Below are positions 1-7,490 of a stretch of DNA of 64,000 nucleotides, in pieces. The DNA lies in contig NZ_CP036455.1 in NCBI RefSeq assembly GCF_004323735.1, positions 1,669,101 through 1,733,100 of the forward strand, given 5' to 3'. The position numbers and the translations under genes are program-made. The notes below the pieces were generated by a model. The model was given only the letters and a program-made list of their open reading frames with translations. It did not search any database and was not told where the DNA came from. How positions within the stretch are numbered: position 1 is the first letter of the stretch; each line of letters starts with the position of its first letter. Source of the stretch: Streptomonospora litoralis. GTDB taxonomy: Bacteria; Actinomycetota; Actinomycetes; Streptosporangiales; Streptosporangiaceae.

Positions 1-1
1 G

Positions 2-844
2 CGCGGCAGCGTCCTGTTCGAGGAGATCACCCGGCTTCAGGAGTACTATCCGACCGGCGCCGAGCGGGCGATCCTGCAGCGGCGCACACCCGAGATCGCC
101 CGGATCGCCGGCGCCGACACGCTGGTCGAGCTGGGAGCCGGCTCCGGTGAGAAGACGCGGCTGCTGCTGGACGCCCTGCTCGGCGCCGAAACGCTGCGCA
201 GGTTCGTGCCCGTCGACGTCAGCGGCGACTTCCTCGGCGAGGCGGCCGCCGCGATCGGCGCCGCCTACCCCGGGTTGGAGGTGCACGCGGTCGTCGCCGA
301 CTTCGAGCGCCACATGCACCTGCTGCCCGCGGGCGGGCGGCGGCTGGTCGCGGTGCTCGGCTCGACCCTGGGCAACCAGGCCCCCGCCGGGCGGCGGTCC
401 TTCCTCACCGACCTGCGCAGCGGGTTCACCGCGGACGACACGCTGCTGCTGGGCGTCGACCTGGTCAAGGACCCGCAGCGGCTGGTCGCCGCCTACGACG
501 ACGCGCGCGGGGTGACCGCCGAGTTCAACCGCAACGTGCTGCAGGTGCTCAACCGCGAACTCGGTGCCGGCTTCGACCCGGCCGCATTCGATCACCTGGC
601 GGTGTGGGACGCCGGCAACGAGTGGATCGAGATGCGGCTGCGCTCGCGCATCGCCCAGCGGGTCCGCGTCGCGGCCCTGGAGATGGACGTCGAGTTCGCC
701 GCCGGCGAGCAGATGCGCACCGAGATATCGGCCAAGTTCCGCCGCGAAGGCATCGAGGCGGAACTCAACGCGGCCGGGTTCGCCCTGGACGCCTGGTGGA
801 CCGACCCCGCCGGCGACTTCGCGGTGCTGCTGGCCCGCCCTTGA
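2..844 (+). CDS. egtD: Histidine N-alpha-methyltransferase EgtD, 5'-truncated by the window edge
   Basis: SAM-dependent enzyme that trimethylates the alpha-amino group of histidine to hercynine, the first step of ergothioneine synthesis in the cytosol. The frame is open from base 2 and 280 residues are visible; the family is about 320, so only the N-terminus is missing. Seen: the EgtD opening block RGSVLFEEITRLQEYYPT, the SAM-binding motif VELGAGSGEKTRLLL, FVPVDVSGDFL, and the LGSTLGN and LGVDLVKD blocks typical of the family. The other egt genes are presumably upstream, outside the window. A long GC hairpin follows the stop, so this is probably the end of its transcript. Family assignment is firm. 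Confidence 0.93.
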   Translation, partial: RGSVLFEEITRLQEYYPTGAERAILQRRTPEIARIAGADTLVELGAGSGEKTRLLLDALLGAETLRRFVPVDVSGDFLGEAAAAIGAAYPGLEVHAVVADFERHMHLLPAGGRRLVAVLGSTLGNQAPAGRRSFLTDLRSGFTADDTLLLGVDLVKDPQRLVAAYDDARGVTAEFNRNVLQVLNRELGAGFDPAAFDHLAVWDAGNEWIEMRLRSRIAQRVRVAALEMDVEFAAGEQMRTEISAKFRREGIEAELNAAGFALDAWWTDPAGDFAVLLARP

Positions 845-862
845 GGCCGAGGCGCCGCCTGT

Positions 863-902
863 GCCCGCCGCCCGGCCCGCCGCGGCGGGCCGGGCGGCGG
901 GC
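863..902 (+). terminator. Perfect 40-bp palindrome, likely terminator
   Basis: A perfect GC-rich palindrome with 20-bp arms and no spacer lies 18 bp after the egtD stop. It has no T-run, which is common for actinobacterial terminators. It would end the egtD transcript before the dapB promoter. Confidence 0.6.
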
Positions 903-936
903 GCGCCGGGGTTCCGGAGGCGGCCAAGCGCTCCGG

Positions 937-942
937 TACCGT
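937..942 (+). promoter_or_regulatory. -10 hexamer TACCGT of a leaderless dapB promoter
   Basis: TACCGT fits the TANNNT pattern and ends six bases before the GTG start of dapB. That places the expected transcription start on or next to the start codon. No Shine-Dalgarno is present. Confidence 0.45.
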
Positions 943-948
943 AAGGCC

Positions 949-1692
949 GTGATCAAGGTAGGAGTTTTCGGCGCCCGCGGGCGCATGGGGTCCGAAGTCG
1001 TCAAGGCGGTCGAGCAGTCCGCCGACACCGAGCTGGTCGCCGCCGTCGACGACGCGGCCGAGCGCGAGCGGGTGCGCGGCGCCGATGTCGTCGTCGACTT
1101 CACCCACCCCGACGAGGTCATGGGCAACCTGCGCTGGCTCGCCGAGAACGGCGTGCACGCCGTGGTGGGCACCAGCGGCTTCGACGAGGCCCGCCTGACC
1201 GAGTTGCGGGAGGTCCTGGCCGCCAACCCCGGCCCCAATGCGCTGATCGCCCCCAATTTCGGCATCGCGGCCGTGCTGATGATGAACTTCGCCGCCAAGG
1301 CGGCGCCGTACTTCGAGTCCACCGAGATCGTCGAGCTGCACCACCCGAACAAGGCCGACGCCCCCAGCGGCACCGCCTACCGCACCGCCGAGCTGGTCGC
1401 CCGCGCACGCGAAGGAACCGGGGCCGAGCCGATGCCCGACGCCACCACCTCCGAGATCCCCGGCGCCCGCGGCGCCGACGTCGAGGGCGTACGGGTGCAC
1501 GCGCTGCGCATGACCGGGATGATCGCCCACCAGGAGGTCGTCTTCGGCACCCACGGGGAGACGCTGCGCATCCGGCACGACTCGATGAACCGCGAATCGT
1601 TCATGCCCGGCGTACTGCTGGGCGTGCGCCGCGTCGGCGAGCTGCCCGACCGCATCACCGTCGGCCTGGAGCCGCTGCTCGGCCTCGCCTGA
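949..1692 (+). CDS. dapB: 4-hydroxy-tetrahydrodipicolinate reductase DapB
   Basis: NAD(P)H-dependent reductase of the diaminopimelate pathway, supplying lysine and cell-wall meso-DAP. 247 residues, the usual actinobacterial size. Seen: the Rossmann motif GVFGARGRMGSEV at the N-terminus, VVDFTHP, VVGTSGFDE, and the substrate-binding signature ELHHPNKADAPSGTA at about residues 127-141. The GTG at 949 is chosen because it begins directly at the Rossmann strand (VIKVGVFG) and lies six bases after a TACCGT -10 element; longer in-frame extensions read through the upstream hairpin. dapA and dapF occur separately in this window, so the pathway genes are dispersed. Firm call. Confidence 0.95.
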   Translation: MIKVGVFGARGRMGSEVVKAVEQSADTELVAAVDDAAERERVRGADVVVDFTHPDEVMGNLRWLAENGVHAVVGTSGFDEARLTELREVLAANPGPNALIAPNFGIAAVLMMNFAAKAAPYFESTEIVELHHPNKADAPSGTAYRTAELVARAREGTGAEPMPDATTSEIPGARGADVEGVRVHALRMTGMIAHQEVVFGTHGETLRIRHDSMNRESFMPGVLLGVRRVGELPDRITVGLEPLLGLA

Positions 1693-1776
1693 CCCGCCCG
1701 GCCCGGCGCACCCCGCGTGGCCCGTGCCTGTCGGACGCGGGCCGGTGCGAGTCCCGCCGGTCGGCCACCTGGCGGG

Positions 1777-2025
1777 GGCGGCTCGGGTCTGCTGTGCGGT
1801 CTTGTGGGTCTGCCGGGAAACGGGCAGCCTCGAAAAAAGGCGGCGGCGACGGTGGCGGATGGTTCGGCCCGCGGACACCGGGTCGGGTGCTCGCCGGTGG
1901 CGGTTGCGGCGGGGGCGGCTCGGGTCTGCTGTGCGGTCTTGTCGGTCTGCCGGGTGGCGGGTGGTCTTCACTGAAAAGCGGCGGCGAGGACAGCGGAGGG
2001 TTCGGCCCGCGGTTAGCGGGTGGGG
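1777..2025 (+). repeat. Two tandem copies (period 137 bp) of a dispersed intergenic repeat
   Basis: A core beginning GGCGGCTCGGGTCTGCTGTG occurs at 1777-1817 and again at 1914-1954. Each copy is followed by GCGGCGGCGA-like sequence and GGTTCGGCCCGCGG. Inverted copies lie at 2461-2532 and 25629-25698, and a direct diverged copy lies at 63086-63158. The reading frames through it are low-complexity shadows, so it is treated as non-coding. Confidence 0.75.
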
Positions 2026-2129
2026 TGCCCGCCAGTTGGGCGCGCGACGGGAGGGGGCAGCCGACGGGGCGCCGGGCACCGGCCCTGTTCGCGGGTGGTG
2101 GCGCGTGCGACGGCGCCCCGGCGCCGATA

Positions 2130-2425
2130 TGCCCGGTATGCCGGTTCACCCGGCGATGATCTTGTACTTTTAGCTATGGGAAAACGATTTCCGTGGCTTG
2201 GAGAGCAAGATTATCGGGAACAGCCGCGCCGAGTCTGTCTGTGGGGCCGGATTCGGCGCCGAATCCGGCCCCACAGACAGACTCGGCGGTACCGGTGCCA
2301 CTCAACGCAGGGTTTCGACCGGACAGCGGCCGGAAAACGGGGAAAAACACGCGTTGGATGCGCCGGCCCGCCTGCGGCAGCCGAACGCCGCCCCTCGTCG
2401 GCCACCGCCACCGGCGAGCACCCGG
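2130..2425 (+). repeat. Composite repeat module, sister of the one at 63755-64000
   Basis: This stretch is collinear with 63755-64000. The shared order is: a short hairpin TGCCGG..CCGGCGATGATC; a variable segment of about 50 bp; AGCCGCGCCGAGTCTGTCTG opening a long palindrome; GCAGGGTTTCGA..GACAGCGGCC; and GCGGCAGCCGAACGCCGCCC ending in CACCGGCGAGCACCCG. Blocks are conserved while the variable segment and the palindrome stems differ. No gene is seen in it. Confidence 0.75.
2227..2288. repeat. Perfect 62-bp palindrome (31-bp arms)
   Basis: Every position from 2227 to 2288 pairs with its mirror position, centred between 2257 and 2258 in GGC|GCC, with no spacer. The outer part (GCCGAGTCTGTCTG) is shared with the palindrome at 63848-63903, while the middle of the stem differs yet still pairs. 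It could form a cruciform in DNA or a long hairpin in RNA. It is far from any gene end (dapB stops at 1692, glpF ends at 2711). Confidence 0.9.
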
Positions 2426-2460
2426 CCCGACAACCGCATGGCCGGCCGCGCTGTCACCGT

Positions 2461-2532
2461 CGCCGCCGCTTTTCCGTCAGGTCACCCGCCGCTCGGCAGG
2501 TCGGTAAGGCCGCCCAGCGGACCTGACCCGCC
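2461..2532 (-). repeat. Inverted copy of the dispersed intergenic repeat
   Basis: On the minus strand this reads as a diverged copy of the 1777/1914 core (GGCGGGTCAGGTCCGCTGGG then CGGCCTTACCGACCTGCC) and ends in GCGGCGGCG like the others. It sits about 180 bp from glpF and carries no gene. Confidence 0.65.
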
Positions 2533-2642
2533 CCGCTAGACGCGCAACCGGTAGCGAGCGCCCGGCCCGGTGACCGCAGGCCCAGCCATCCGGCGCCCTC
2601 GCCGCCGGTGTCGTAATGTCGGTTATGCCGGTTTCCGCTGAA

Positions 2643-2700
2643 TCTATTGCGCGGAAATCACCACATCCGGGCCTGTGTGTGGTGATTTCCGCGCGATAGA
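2643..2700 (-). terminator. Long hairpin after glpF, also part of the repeat family
   Basis: Arms at 2643-2665 and 2678-2700 pair over 23 positions with a single G-U type mismatch, around a 12-base loop. The hairpin begins 10 bp beyond the glpF stop codon, so it can act as its terminator. The stem core GCGCGGAAATNACC reappears in the hairpin at 25417-25467, so it is also a member of the dispersed repeat family. Confidence 0.6.
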
Positions 2701-2710
2701 TGGATGTCCT

Positions 2711-3463
2711 CTAGACCTGGAACCCGAGCAGTACGAACGTCTGCGCGGCAAGCACCCCGCCGACGATCGGGGCCACGATCGGTACCCAGGCATAGGACCA
2801 GTCCGAGCCGCCCTTGCCGGGGATCGGCAGCAGTGCGTGGGCGATGCGCGGGCCCAGGTCGCGCGCCGGGTTGATGGCGTAGCCGGTCGGCCCGCCCAGC
2901 GACAGGCCGATGGCCAGCACCAAAAATCCCACGAGCAGGGGAGCGACACCGGTACCGAACAGGTCGGCGAGCGTGCCGTTGCCGGCCTCGCCCAGCGGGT
3001 TCATGTTGGCGTTGATGCCCAGGATGCCGAAGATCAACATGAACGTCCCGATGACCTCGGTGACGAAGTTGGCCGGGATGCTGCGCACCGCGGGGATGGT
3101 GCTGAAGACGCCCAGTTTGGTCTCGGCGTCGGGGGTCTCCCGCCAGTGCCGGAAGTAAGCGAGGTAGACCAGCACCGAGCCGAACAGGCCGCCCGCGACC
3201 TGCGCGGCGATGTAACCGGGCACCTGGAGCCAGGGCAGTTCGCCGATCGAGGCAAGACCCAGGGTCACGGCCGGGTTGATGTGGGCGCCGCTGTACTGCC
3301 CGACGGTGTAGACGGCCATGGCCACGGCCAGGCCCCAGCCGAACGTGATGACGATCCAGCCGCCACCGGCGGCCTTTGAATTGGCGAGCGTGACTCCGGC
3401 GACGACGCCGCAACCCAGCAGCGTCAGGATCGCAGTTCCGACGAATTCGGCCAGGTAAATCAT
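2711..3463 (-). CDS. glpF: Aquaglyceroporin / glycerol facilitator (MIP family)
   Basis: Membrane channel for glycerol and other small neutral solutes. 250 residues with six hydrophobic segments and both half-helix pore motifs: GAHINPAVTLG in the first half and YAINPARDLGPR in the second. The aspartate after the second NPAR is the hallmark of glycerol facilitators rather than water-only aquaporins. The ATG at 3463 (MIYLAEFVGT) is chosen because GGAGG sits five bases upstream; the longer frame to 3589 adds a charged stretch unlike a membrane protein N-terminus. No glpK or glpD is adjacent, so it is a single-gene unit. A perfect CRP-type palindrome lies about 130 bp upstream, suggesting cAMP-linked carbon control. 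Confidence 0.92.
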   Translation of the reverse strand: MIYLAEFVGTAILTLLGCGVVAGVTLANSKAAGGGWIVITFGWGLAVAMAVYTVGQYSGAHINPAVTLGLASIGELPWLQVPGYIAAQVAGGLFGSVLVYLAYFRHWRETPDAETKLGVFSTIPAVRSIPANFVTEVIGTFMLIFGILGINANMNPLGEAGNGTLADLFGTGVAPLLVGFLVLAIGLSLGGPTGYAINPARDLGPRIAHALLPIPGKGGSDWSYAWVPIVAPIVGGVLAAQTFVLLGFQV

Positions 3464-3593
3464 GTGGACCTCCGCCGTGACGCCGCCGCGACCTGGTGGG
3501 ACGCGGAATCGGCAGCGAGGCGGTGTGGTGGCCGCCCCGCGGCCGGGCAGCGCTTCCGCAACCGATGGGGGCGGTGTGAAACGCTGCAAAGAG

Positions 3594-3609
3594 TGTGATT
3601 CAGGTCACA
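3594..3609. promoter_or_regulatory. Perfect CRP-type site TGTGA-N6-TCACA
   Basis: TGTGATTCAGGTCACA matches the CRP/Cmr consensus exactly in both half-sites. It is 131 bp upstream of the glpF start, on the opposite side from the Clp N-domain gene (start 3809). The rest of the 345-bp gap 3464-3808 is locally AT-richer than its surroundings and shows no gene. Confidence 0.6.
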
Positions 3610-3796
3610 TTCGATGTCAACGATTGTCGCGGAATTCGTCGCGATTCCGGCGAGGAAACCGACGCAGTAGGCATTTCCGCCTTCCGTGATCGGCAAACGG
3701 CGCCACACACCCGGGCCGCGCCGACGCACGGCTGCGGGTCGGTCGGCCGCACGTCCCGAGGTGATCCGGCCGCCCCTATGGCAGGTGGCACGGGGG

Positions 3797-3802
3797 TAGC
3801 GT
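3797..3802 (+). promoter_or_regulatory. -10 hexamer TAGCGT, leaderless promoter
   Basis: TAGCGT ends six bases before the ATG at 3809, the same geometry as at dapB, dapA, ftsK, miaB and dapF. It supports that start and a leaderless transcript. Confidence 0.45.
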
Positions 3803-3808
3803 CGTGCC

Positions 3809-4111
3809 ATGGACACCACTGGGATCGACCTCACCCCGCGCAGTCGGCACGTCCTGCAGGCCGCAGCGCACATCGCGCGTCGGCACCGGGAGGCGGCGGG
3901 GGCGCCCACCGGCGCCGTCCCCGTCGTCGGGGTCGAGCACCTGTTCCTGGCGATCCTCCAGGAGGAGGACGGCGTCCCGGTACAGGCGATCCGCGCCGAG
4001 GCCGACATCCATCGGATGATCGACGACGTGCTGCGGGTGATGGTCGGCGCCTCCTACCTGGACGGCATCGGCGCCGAGCCCGCCCCGCCCTGGCCGGGCA
4101 GACCGCGGTAG
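3809..4111 (+). CDS. Stand-alone Clp N-terminal-domain protein
   Basis: 100 residues resembling the substrate and adaptor-binding N domain of ClpC/ClpA: LTPRSRHVLQAAAHIARRH followed by VGVEHLFLAILQEEDGVPVQAIRA, which matches the family pattern GTEHLLLGLL-x-EG-x-A-x-x-L. Only about one of the two Clp_N repeats is present and there is no AAA+ module, so it cannot act as an unfoldase. It may be a ClpC decoy, an adaptor, or a diverged remnant (inference). It is monocistronic, with convergent menA 15 bp downstream. The ATG is supported by TAGCGT six bases upstream. Confidence 0.7.
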   Translation: MDTTGIDLTPRSRHVLQAAAHIARRHREAAGAPTGAVPVVGVEHLFLAILQEEDGVPVQAIRAEADIHRMIDDVLRVMVGASYLDGIGAEPAPPWPGRPR

Positions 4112-4126
4112 GGCCCGCCAAGGCCC

Positions 4127-5008
4127 TCAGCCCAGCGCGCCCAGCGCCAGCCCCAGTGTGAACAGGCCGCCGAAGGCCAGCTGCAGCCGGCCCGTCTCGC
4201 CCAGACCGAGCACCAGGTCGCGGCCGGCCTGGCCGCCCGCGACCCGCCGCACCGGCGGTACCGCCGGCGGCACGGCCAGCAGCACCAGCGCCGCCCACCA
4301 GCTCACCGGCGCAGTCGCCAGAGCACACACGAAGGCGCCGACAACGCAGCCCGTGTACAGCCGGCGGGTGTTCGCCTCGCCCAGCCGCACCGCGAGGGTG
4401 TGCTTTCCGGTCTGCGCGTCGGTGCCGATGTCGCGCAGGTTGTTGATCACCAGCACCGAGCAGGACAGCAGACCGACGGGGACCGCGGCCACCCAGCCCT
4501 GCCAGGGGACGGTCTCCATCTGCACGAATACCGTGCCCACCACGGCCACCAGGCCGAAGAACACGAACACCGACAACTCGCCCAGGGCACGGTATCCGTA
4601 CGGCCGCCGCCCACCGGTGTAGAACCAGGCCGCCACGATCGCGACCGCGCCCACCAGCACCAGCCACCACGCGGTGGACAACGCCAGGACCAGGCCCAGT
4701 ACGGCAGCCACCGCGAAGCAGGCCCACGCCGCCGAGAACACCTGGCGCGGCGCCGCCAGCCGGGCGGCGGTCAGCCTGGTCGGGCCCACGCGCTCCTCGG
4801 TGTCGGTGCCGCGGACACCGTCGCTGAAGTCGTTGGCGTAGTTCACCCCCACCTGCAGCGCCAGCGCCACCCCGGCCGCCAGCAGCGCCTTCCACCACAC
4901 GGCGGAGCCGGCGCCCACCGCCACGCCGGTGCCCACCAGCACCGGCACGATCGAATTCGGCAACGTGCGGGGACGCGCCCCCGCCACCCACTCGCTGACC
5001 GTGGCCAC
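4127..5008 (-). CDS. menA: 1,4-dihydroxy-2-naphthoate polyprenyltransferase MenA
   Basis: Integral membrane UbiA-family prenyltransferase that joins a polyprenyl chain to DHNA to make demethylmenaquinone. 293 residues and about eight to nine hydrophobic segments. The two Asp-rich prenyl-diphosphate/Mg motifs are present: NYANDFSDGVRGTD (about residues 57-70) and NNLRDIGTDAQTGK (about 182-195). The N-terminal ARPRTLPNSIVPVLVGT is typical of actinobacterial MenA. GTG at 5008 is chosen because GGAGGAAGG lies upstream at good spacing; the longer frame runs into unrelated sequence. No other men genes are nearby, and an acetyltransferase on the same strand lies 125 bp upstream. Confidence 0.93.
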   Translation of the reverse strand: MATVSEWVAGARPRTLPNSIVPVLVGTGVAVGAGSAVWWKALLAAGVALALQVGVNYANDFSDGVRGTDTEERVGPTRLTAARLAAPRQVFSAAWACFAVAAVLGLVLALSTAWWLVLVGAVAIVAAWFYTGGRRPYGYRALGELSVFVFFGLVAVVGTVFVQMETVPWQGWVAAVPVGLLSCSVLVINNLRDIGTDAQTGKHTLAVRLGEANTRRLYTGCVVGAFVCALATAPVSWWAALVLLAVPPAVPPVRRVAGGQAGRDLVLGLGETGRLQLAFGGLFTLGLALGALG

Positions 5009-5133
5009 GCGTCGGCCCTTCCTCCTCGGACACCCGCCCCGAGCGGTGCGCTCAGGGCCGGGAGTCCACGTTAGCGCCGCGTGCGGACGCCGCAGCGGCG
5101 GGTGCGGGACCGGCGGCCGCCGCTGGGGCGGGC

Positions 5134-5676
5134 TCAGCCGCCGACGGCGGCGTGCAGCCGGACCATCGGCAGCGGCGAGCCGAGGTTCAGTTCCCGCGTT
5201 GCGCCGTCGAAGCGCCACCCCGCCGCCTCGGCGAACGACCGCAGCGGGTTGGGGCTTTCCAGCACCCACAGCAGCGCGGTGTGGAAACCGTCGTCGATCA
5301 GATGGTCCACCGCCGCGTTGAGCAGCCGGCTGCCGTGGCCGTCGCGCACGCGGTCGGGGTGCACGTGCAGCGCGTAGACCTCGGCGTCGGTGCCGGGCCA
5401 GCAGTCGGGGTCGCCCGCCGGTCCGAGCGCCGCGAAGCCCACCACCTCCCGCCGGTCGGTAGCCACCAGCAGCCGGTGCCGCGACGTCGGCGGGTTGACC
5501 AGCGAATCGCGCCACTGCACGCGGAACCGCTCGGCGGCCTCCTCGCTGTCGATCTCCGCCAGCGCCGAGTCCGGCAGCAGCGGACTGTACATCGACCGCC
5601 ACGCGGCGACCTGCACATCGACCACGGTGCCGATGTCGGCCTCGCGGGCGGTCCTGACAAAGCGCTCCGTCGACAC
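5134..5676 (-). CDS. GNAT-family N-acetyltransferase
   Basis: About 180 residues with a GNAT fold: an N-terminal segment READIGTVVDVQVAAWRSMY, the central strand EVYALHVHPDRVRDGHGSRLL carrying the acetyl-CoA pyrophosphate loop (R-x-x-G-x-G-S/R), and the C-terminal NPLRSFAEAAGWRFDG. The opening (W-R-S-M-Y-S-P-L-L-P) resembles acetyltransferases of small molecules, but the substrate cannot be told. GTG at 5676 is preferred for its GAGGA seven bases upstream and because the fold begins just after it; an ATG at 5769 would add 31 residues of low-complexity sequence. Confidence 0.75.
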   Translation of the reverse strand: MSTERFVRTAREADIGTVVDVQVAAWRSMYSPLLPDSALAEIDSEEAAERFRVQWRDSLVNPPTSRHRLLVATDRREVVGFAALGPAGDPDCWPGTDAEVYALHVHPDRVRDGHGSRLLNAAVDHLIDDGFHTALLWVLESPNPLRSFAEAAGWRFDGATRELNLGSPLPMVRLHAAVGG

Positions 5677-5875
5677 CGCTGCGTCCTCGATCCCGTCGTC
5701 GTCTGTGTCCCGGCGCGCGGTCGGCCGCGCCGCGCCCAGCATCGTTTCAGCACGCGGCGGCCCCGGCAAAACCCGCGCGGCGCCCCTGATCCGGGCTCGG
5801 GGACGCCCCTCGTTCTACCCGCAATACCGCTCGGCCGCGTTCACCGGGCGGCACGAACATGGCAGCATCGTGGGC

Positions 5876-6253
5876 GTGAGCATCATCATCAGAATCCTCG
5901 TCAACGCCGCCGCCCTCGCCGCGGCGGTCTTCCTGATCGACGGGCTCGACGTCGACACCTCGTCGACCGGCGAGATGATCATCGTCTATCTCGCCCTCGG
6001 CGTCATCTTCGGTGTGGTCAACGCGGTGATCAAGCCGATCGTGAAGACGGTCGGATGCGCGTTCTACGTGCTCACCCTGGGCCTGATCTCCCTGGTCGTC
6101 AACGCCCTGCTGCTCCTGCTCACCGCGTGGATCGCCGGGATCGTCGGCCTGCCCTTCACCATCGACGGCTTCTGGCCGGCCTTCTTCGGCGCCATCGTCG
6201 TCGCGATCGTGAGCTGGCTGCTGAGCCTGCTGCTGCCCGGCGACGACGACTGA
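5876..6253 (+). CDS. Phage holin family / YvlD-type membrane protein
   Basis: 125 residues, almost entirely hydrophobic, with four predicted transmembrane helices and the family signature LGVIFGVVNAVIKPIVKTVG, followed by LTLGLISLVVNALLLLLTAWIAG. It ends with an acidic tail GDDD. Such proteins (phage_holin_4_2 / DUF360) are common single chromosomal genes in actinobacteria. The relation to true holins is by sequence only and a lytic role should not be assumed. The GTG at 5876 or the GTG at 5870 (two residues longer) could be the start; neither has a clear ribosome binding site. Confidence 0.8.
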   Translation: MSIIIRILVNAAALAAAVFLIDGLDVDTSSTGEMIIVYLALGVIFGVVNAVIKPIVKTVGCAFYVLTLGLISLVVNALLLLLTAWIAGIVGLPFTIDGFWPAFFGAIVVAIVSWLLSLLLPGDDD

Positions 6254-6275
6254 GGCCGCTCGCTGCGCAGAGCAC

Positions 6276-6306
6276 GCGGCGGCCCGGGCGATCCCCGGGC
6301 CGCCGC
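6276..6306 (+). terminator. GC-rich hairpin after the holin-like gene
   Basis: Thirteen-base perfect arms (6276-6288 and 6294-6306) surround a five-base loop, 22 bp after the stop codon. There is no T-run. Confidence 0.6.
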
Positions 6307-6500
6307 CTCCGCACGTCCGCGCGGCGGCGGTCCGGCGCGGAACGTGTCGGACACCGACGCCGCGGCCATCCCCGACCGCCGGCGCACACGGCCCGCAGGC
6401 CCCGGACACACCCCGCCCTCGATAGGTCGGATCATGGGTGAACGACCGGAAAATCCACTTCGGTGGGGGTCGCATGGCCGCAGGTGGCGTCGTGGCGCGG

Positions 6501-6506
6501 TACGTT
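6501..6506 (+). promoter_or_regulatory. -10 hexamer TACGTT of a leaderless dapA promoter
   Basis: TACGTT ends six bases before the ATG at 6513, fixing the dapA start against the longer in-frame extension to 6438. Confidence 0.5.
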
Positions 6507-6512
6507 TTCCCT

Positions 6513-7490
6513 ATGTCAGGCAGCACTTCGCCGAGCGCGCCTTTCGGCCAGATGTTGACCGCCATGGTCACGCCCATGCAGGAGAACGGCGACGTCGACT
6601 ACGACGGCGCCGCCCGCCTCGCCACCTACCTGGTCGACGAGCAGCGCAATGACGGCCTCATCATCAGCGGTACCACTGGAGAGTCGCCGACTACCAGTGA
6701 CGAGGAGAAGGACCGGTTGCTGCGCGCCGTGCTGGATGCCGTCGGCGACCGGGCCACGGTCGTGGCCGGGGTCGGTACCAACGACACCCGCCACAGCATC
6801 AGGCTCGCCCAGAACGCCGAACGGGCCGGCGCGCACGGGCTGCTCCTGGTCACCCCGTACTACAACAAGCCCCCGCAGGAGGGGCTGATCCGGCATTTCG
6901 GCGCCATCGCCGACTCCACCGAACTGCCGGTCATGCTCTACGACATCCCGCAGCGCACCGGTACCCCGATCGCCTCGGAGACCCTGGTGCGCCTCGCCGA
7001 GAACCCGCGCATCGTCGCCAACAAGGACGCCAAGGACGACCTGGGCGCCAGCTCGTGGGTGATGGAGCGCACCGACCTCGCCTTCTACTGCGGCACCGAC
7101 ATCCTCAACCTGCCGCTGTTGTCGGTGGGCGCCTCCGGGTTCGTCAGCGTCGTCGGCCACATCGTCGGCTCCGACCTGCACGACATGCTCGACGCCTACC
7201 AGAGCGGCGACGTCGCGCACGCCCTGGCCATCCACCGCCGGCTGACCCCGGTCTACACCGGGATCTTCCGCACGCAGGGCGTCATCACCACCAAGGCGGT
7301 GCTCAACATGTTCGGCCTGCCCGGAGGCCCGGTGCGCACGCCGCTGGCCGACGCCTCGCCCGAGCTGCAGGCCCTGCTGCGCGAGGACCTCGCAGCGGCC
7401 GGCGTGAAGGGACCGATAGGACTGGCCCCCCACCAGGCGGTGCCGGCCAGCGTCGTGGGGGTCGAACGGCTGACGGAGGGATCCGCATGA
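6513..7490 (+). CDS. dapA: 4-hydroxy-tetrahydrodipicolinate synthase DapA
   Basis: Class I aldolase condensing pyruvate with aspartate semialdehyde, the committed step to DAP and lysine. 325 residues, slightly long through a short N-terminal tail. Seen: GTTGESPTTSDEEK near residue 50, the catalytic tyrosine context TPYYNKPPQEG, and the Schiff-base lysine region IVANKDAKDDL (aligns with VKDAK of mycobacterial DapA). Start chosen at MSGSTSPSAPFGQ because of the -10 element six bases upstream. The stop overlaps the rnj start as ATGA, so the two are translationally coupled, a linkage common in actinobacteria. Confidence 0.95.
   Translation: MSGSTSPSAPFGQMLTAMVTPMQENGDVDYDGAARLATYLVDEQRNDGLIISGTTGESPTTSDEEKDRLLRAVLDAVGDRATVVAGVGTNDTRHSIRLAQNAERAGAHGLLLVTPYYNKPPQEGLIRHFGAIADSTELPVMLYDIPQRTGTPIASETLVRLAENPRIVANKDAKDDLGASSWVMERTDLAFYCGTDILNLPLLSVGASGFVSVVGHIVGSDLHDMLDAYQSGDVAHALAIHRRLTPVYTGIFRTQGVITTKAVLNMFGLPGGPVRTPLADASPELQALLREDLAAAGVKGPIGLAPHQAVPASVVGVERLTEGSA

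Noticed and set aside
1720-2150. Gly/Arg-rich ORFs through the tandem repeat upstream of glpF
   Set aside because: All frames are open because of composition, no start signal stands out, and the DNA itself is a dispersed repeat.
5876-6253. Prophage remnant suggested by the holin-like gene
   Set aside because: The YvlD-type family is chromosomal and widespread, and no other phage gene is nearby.
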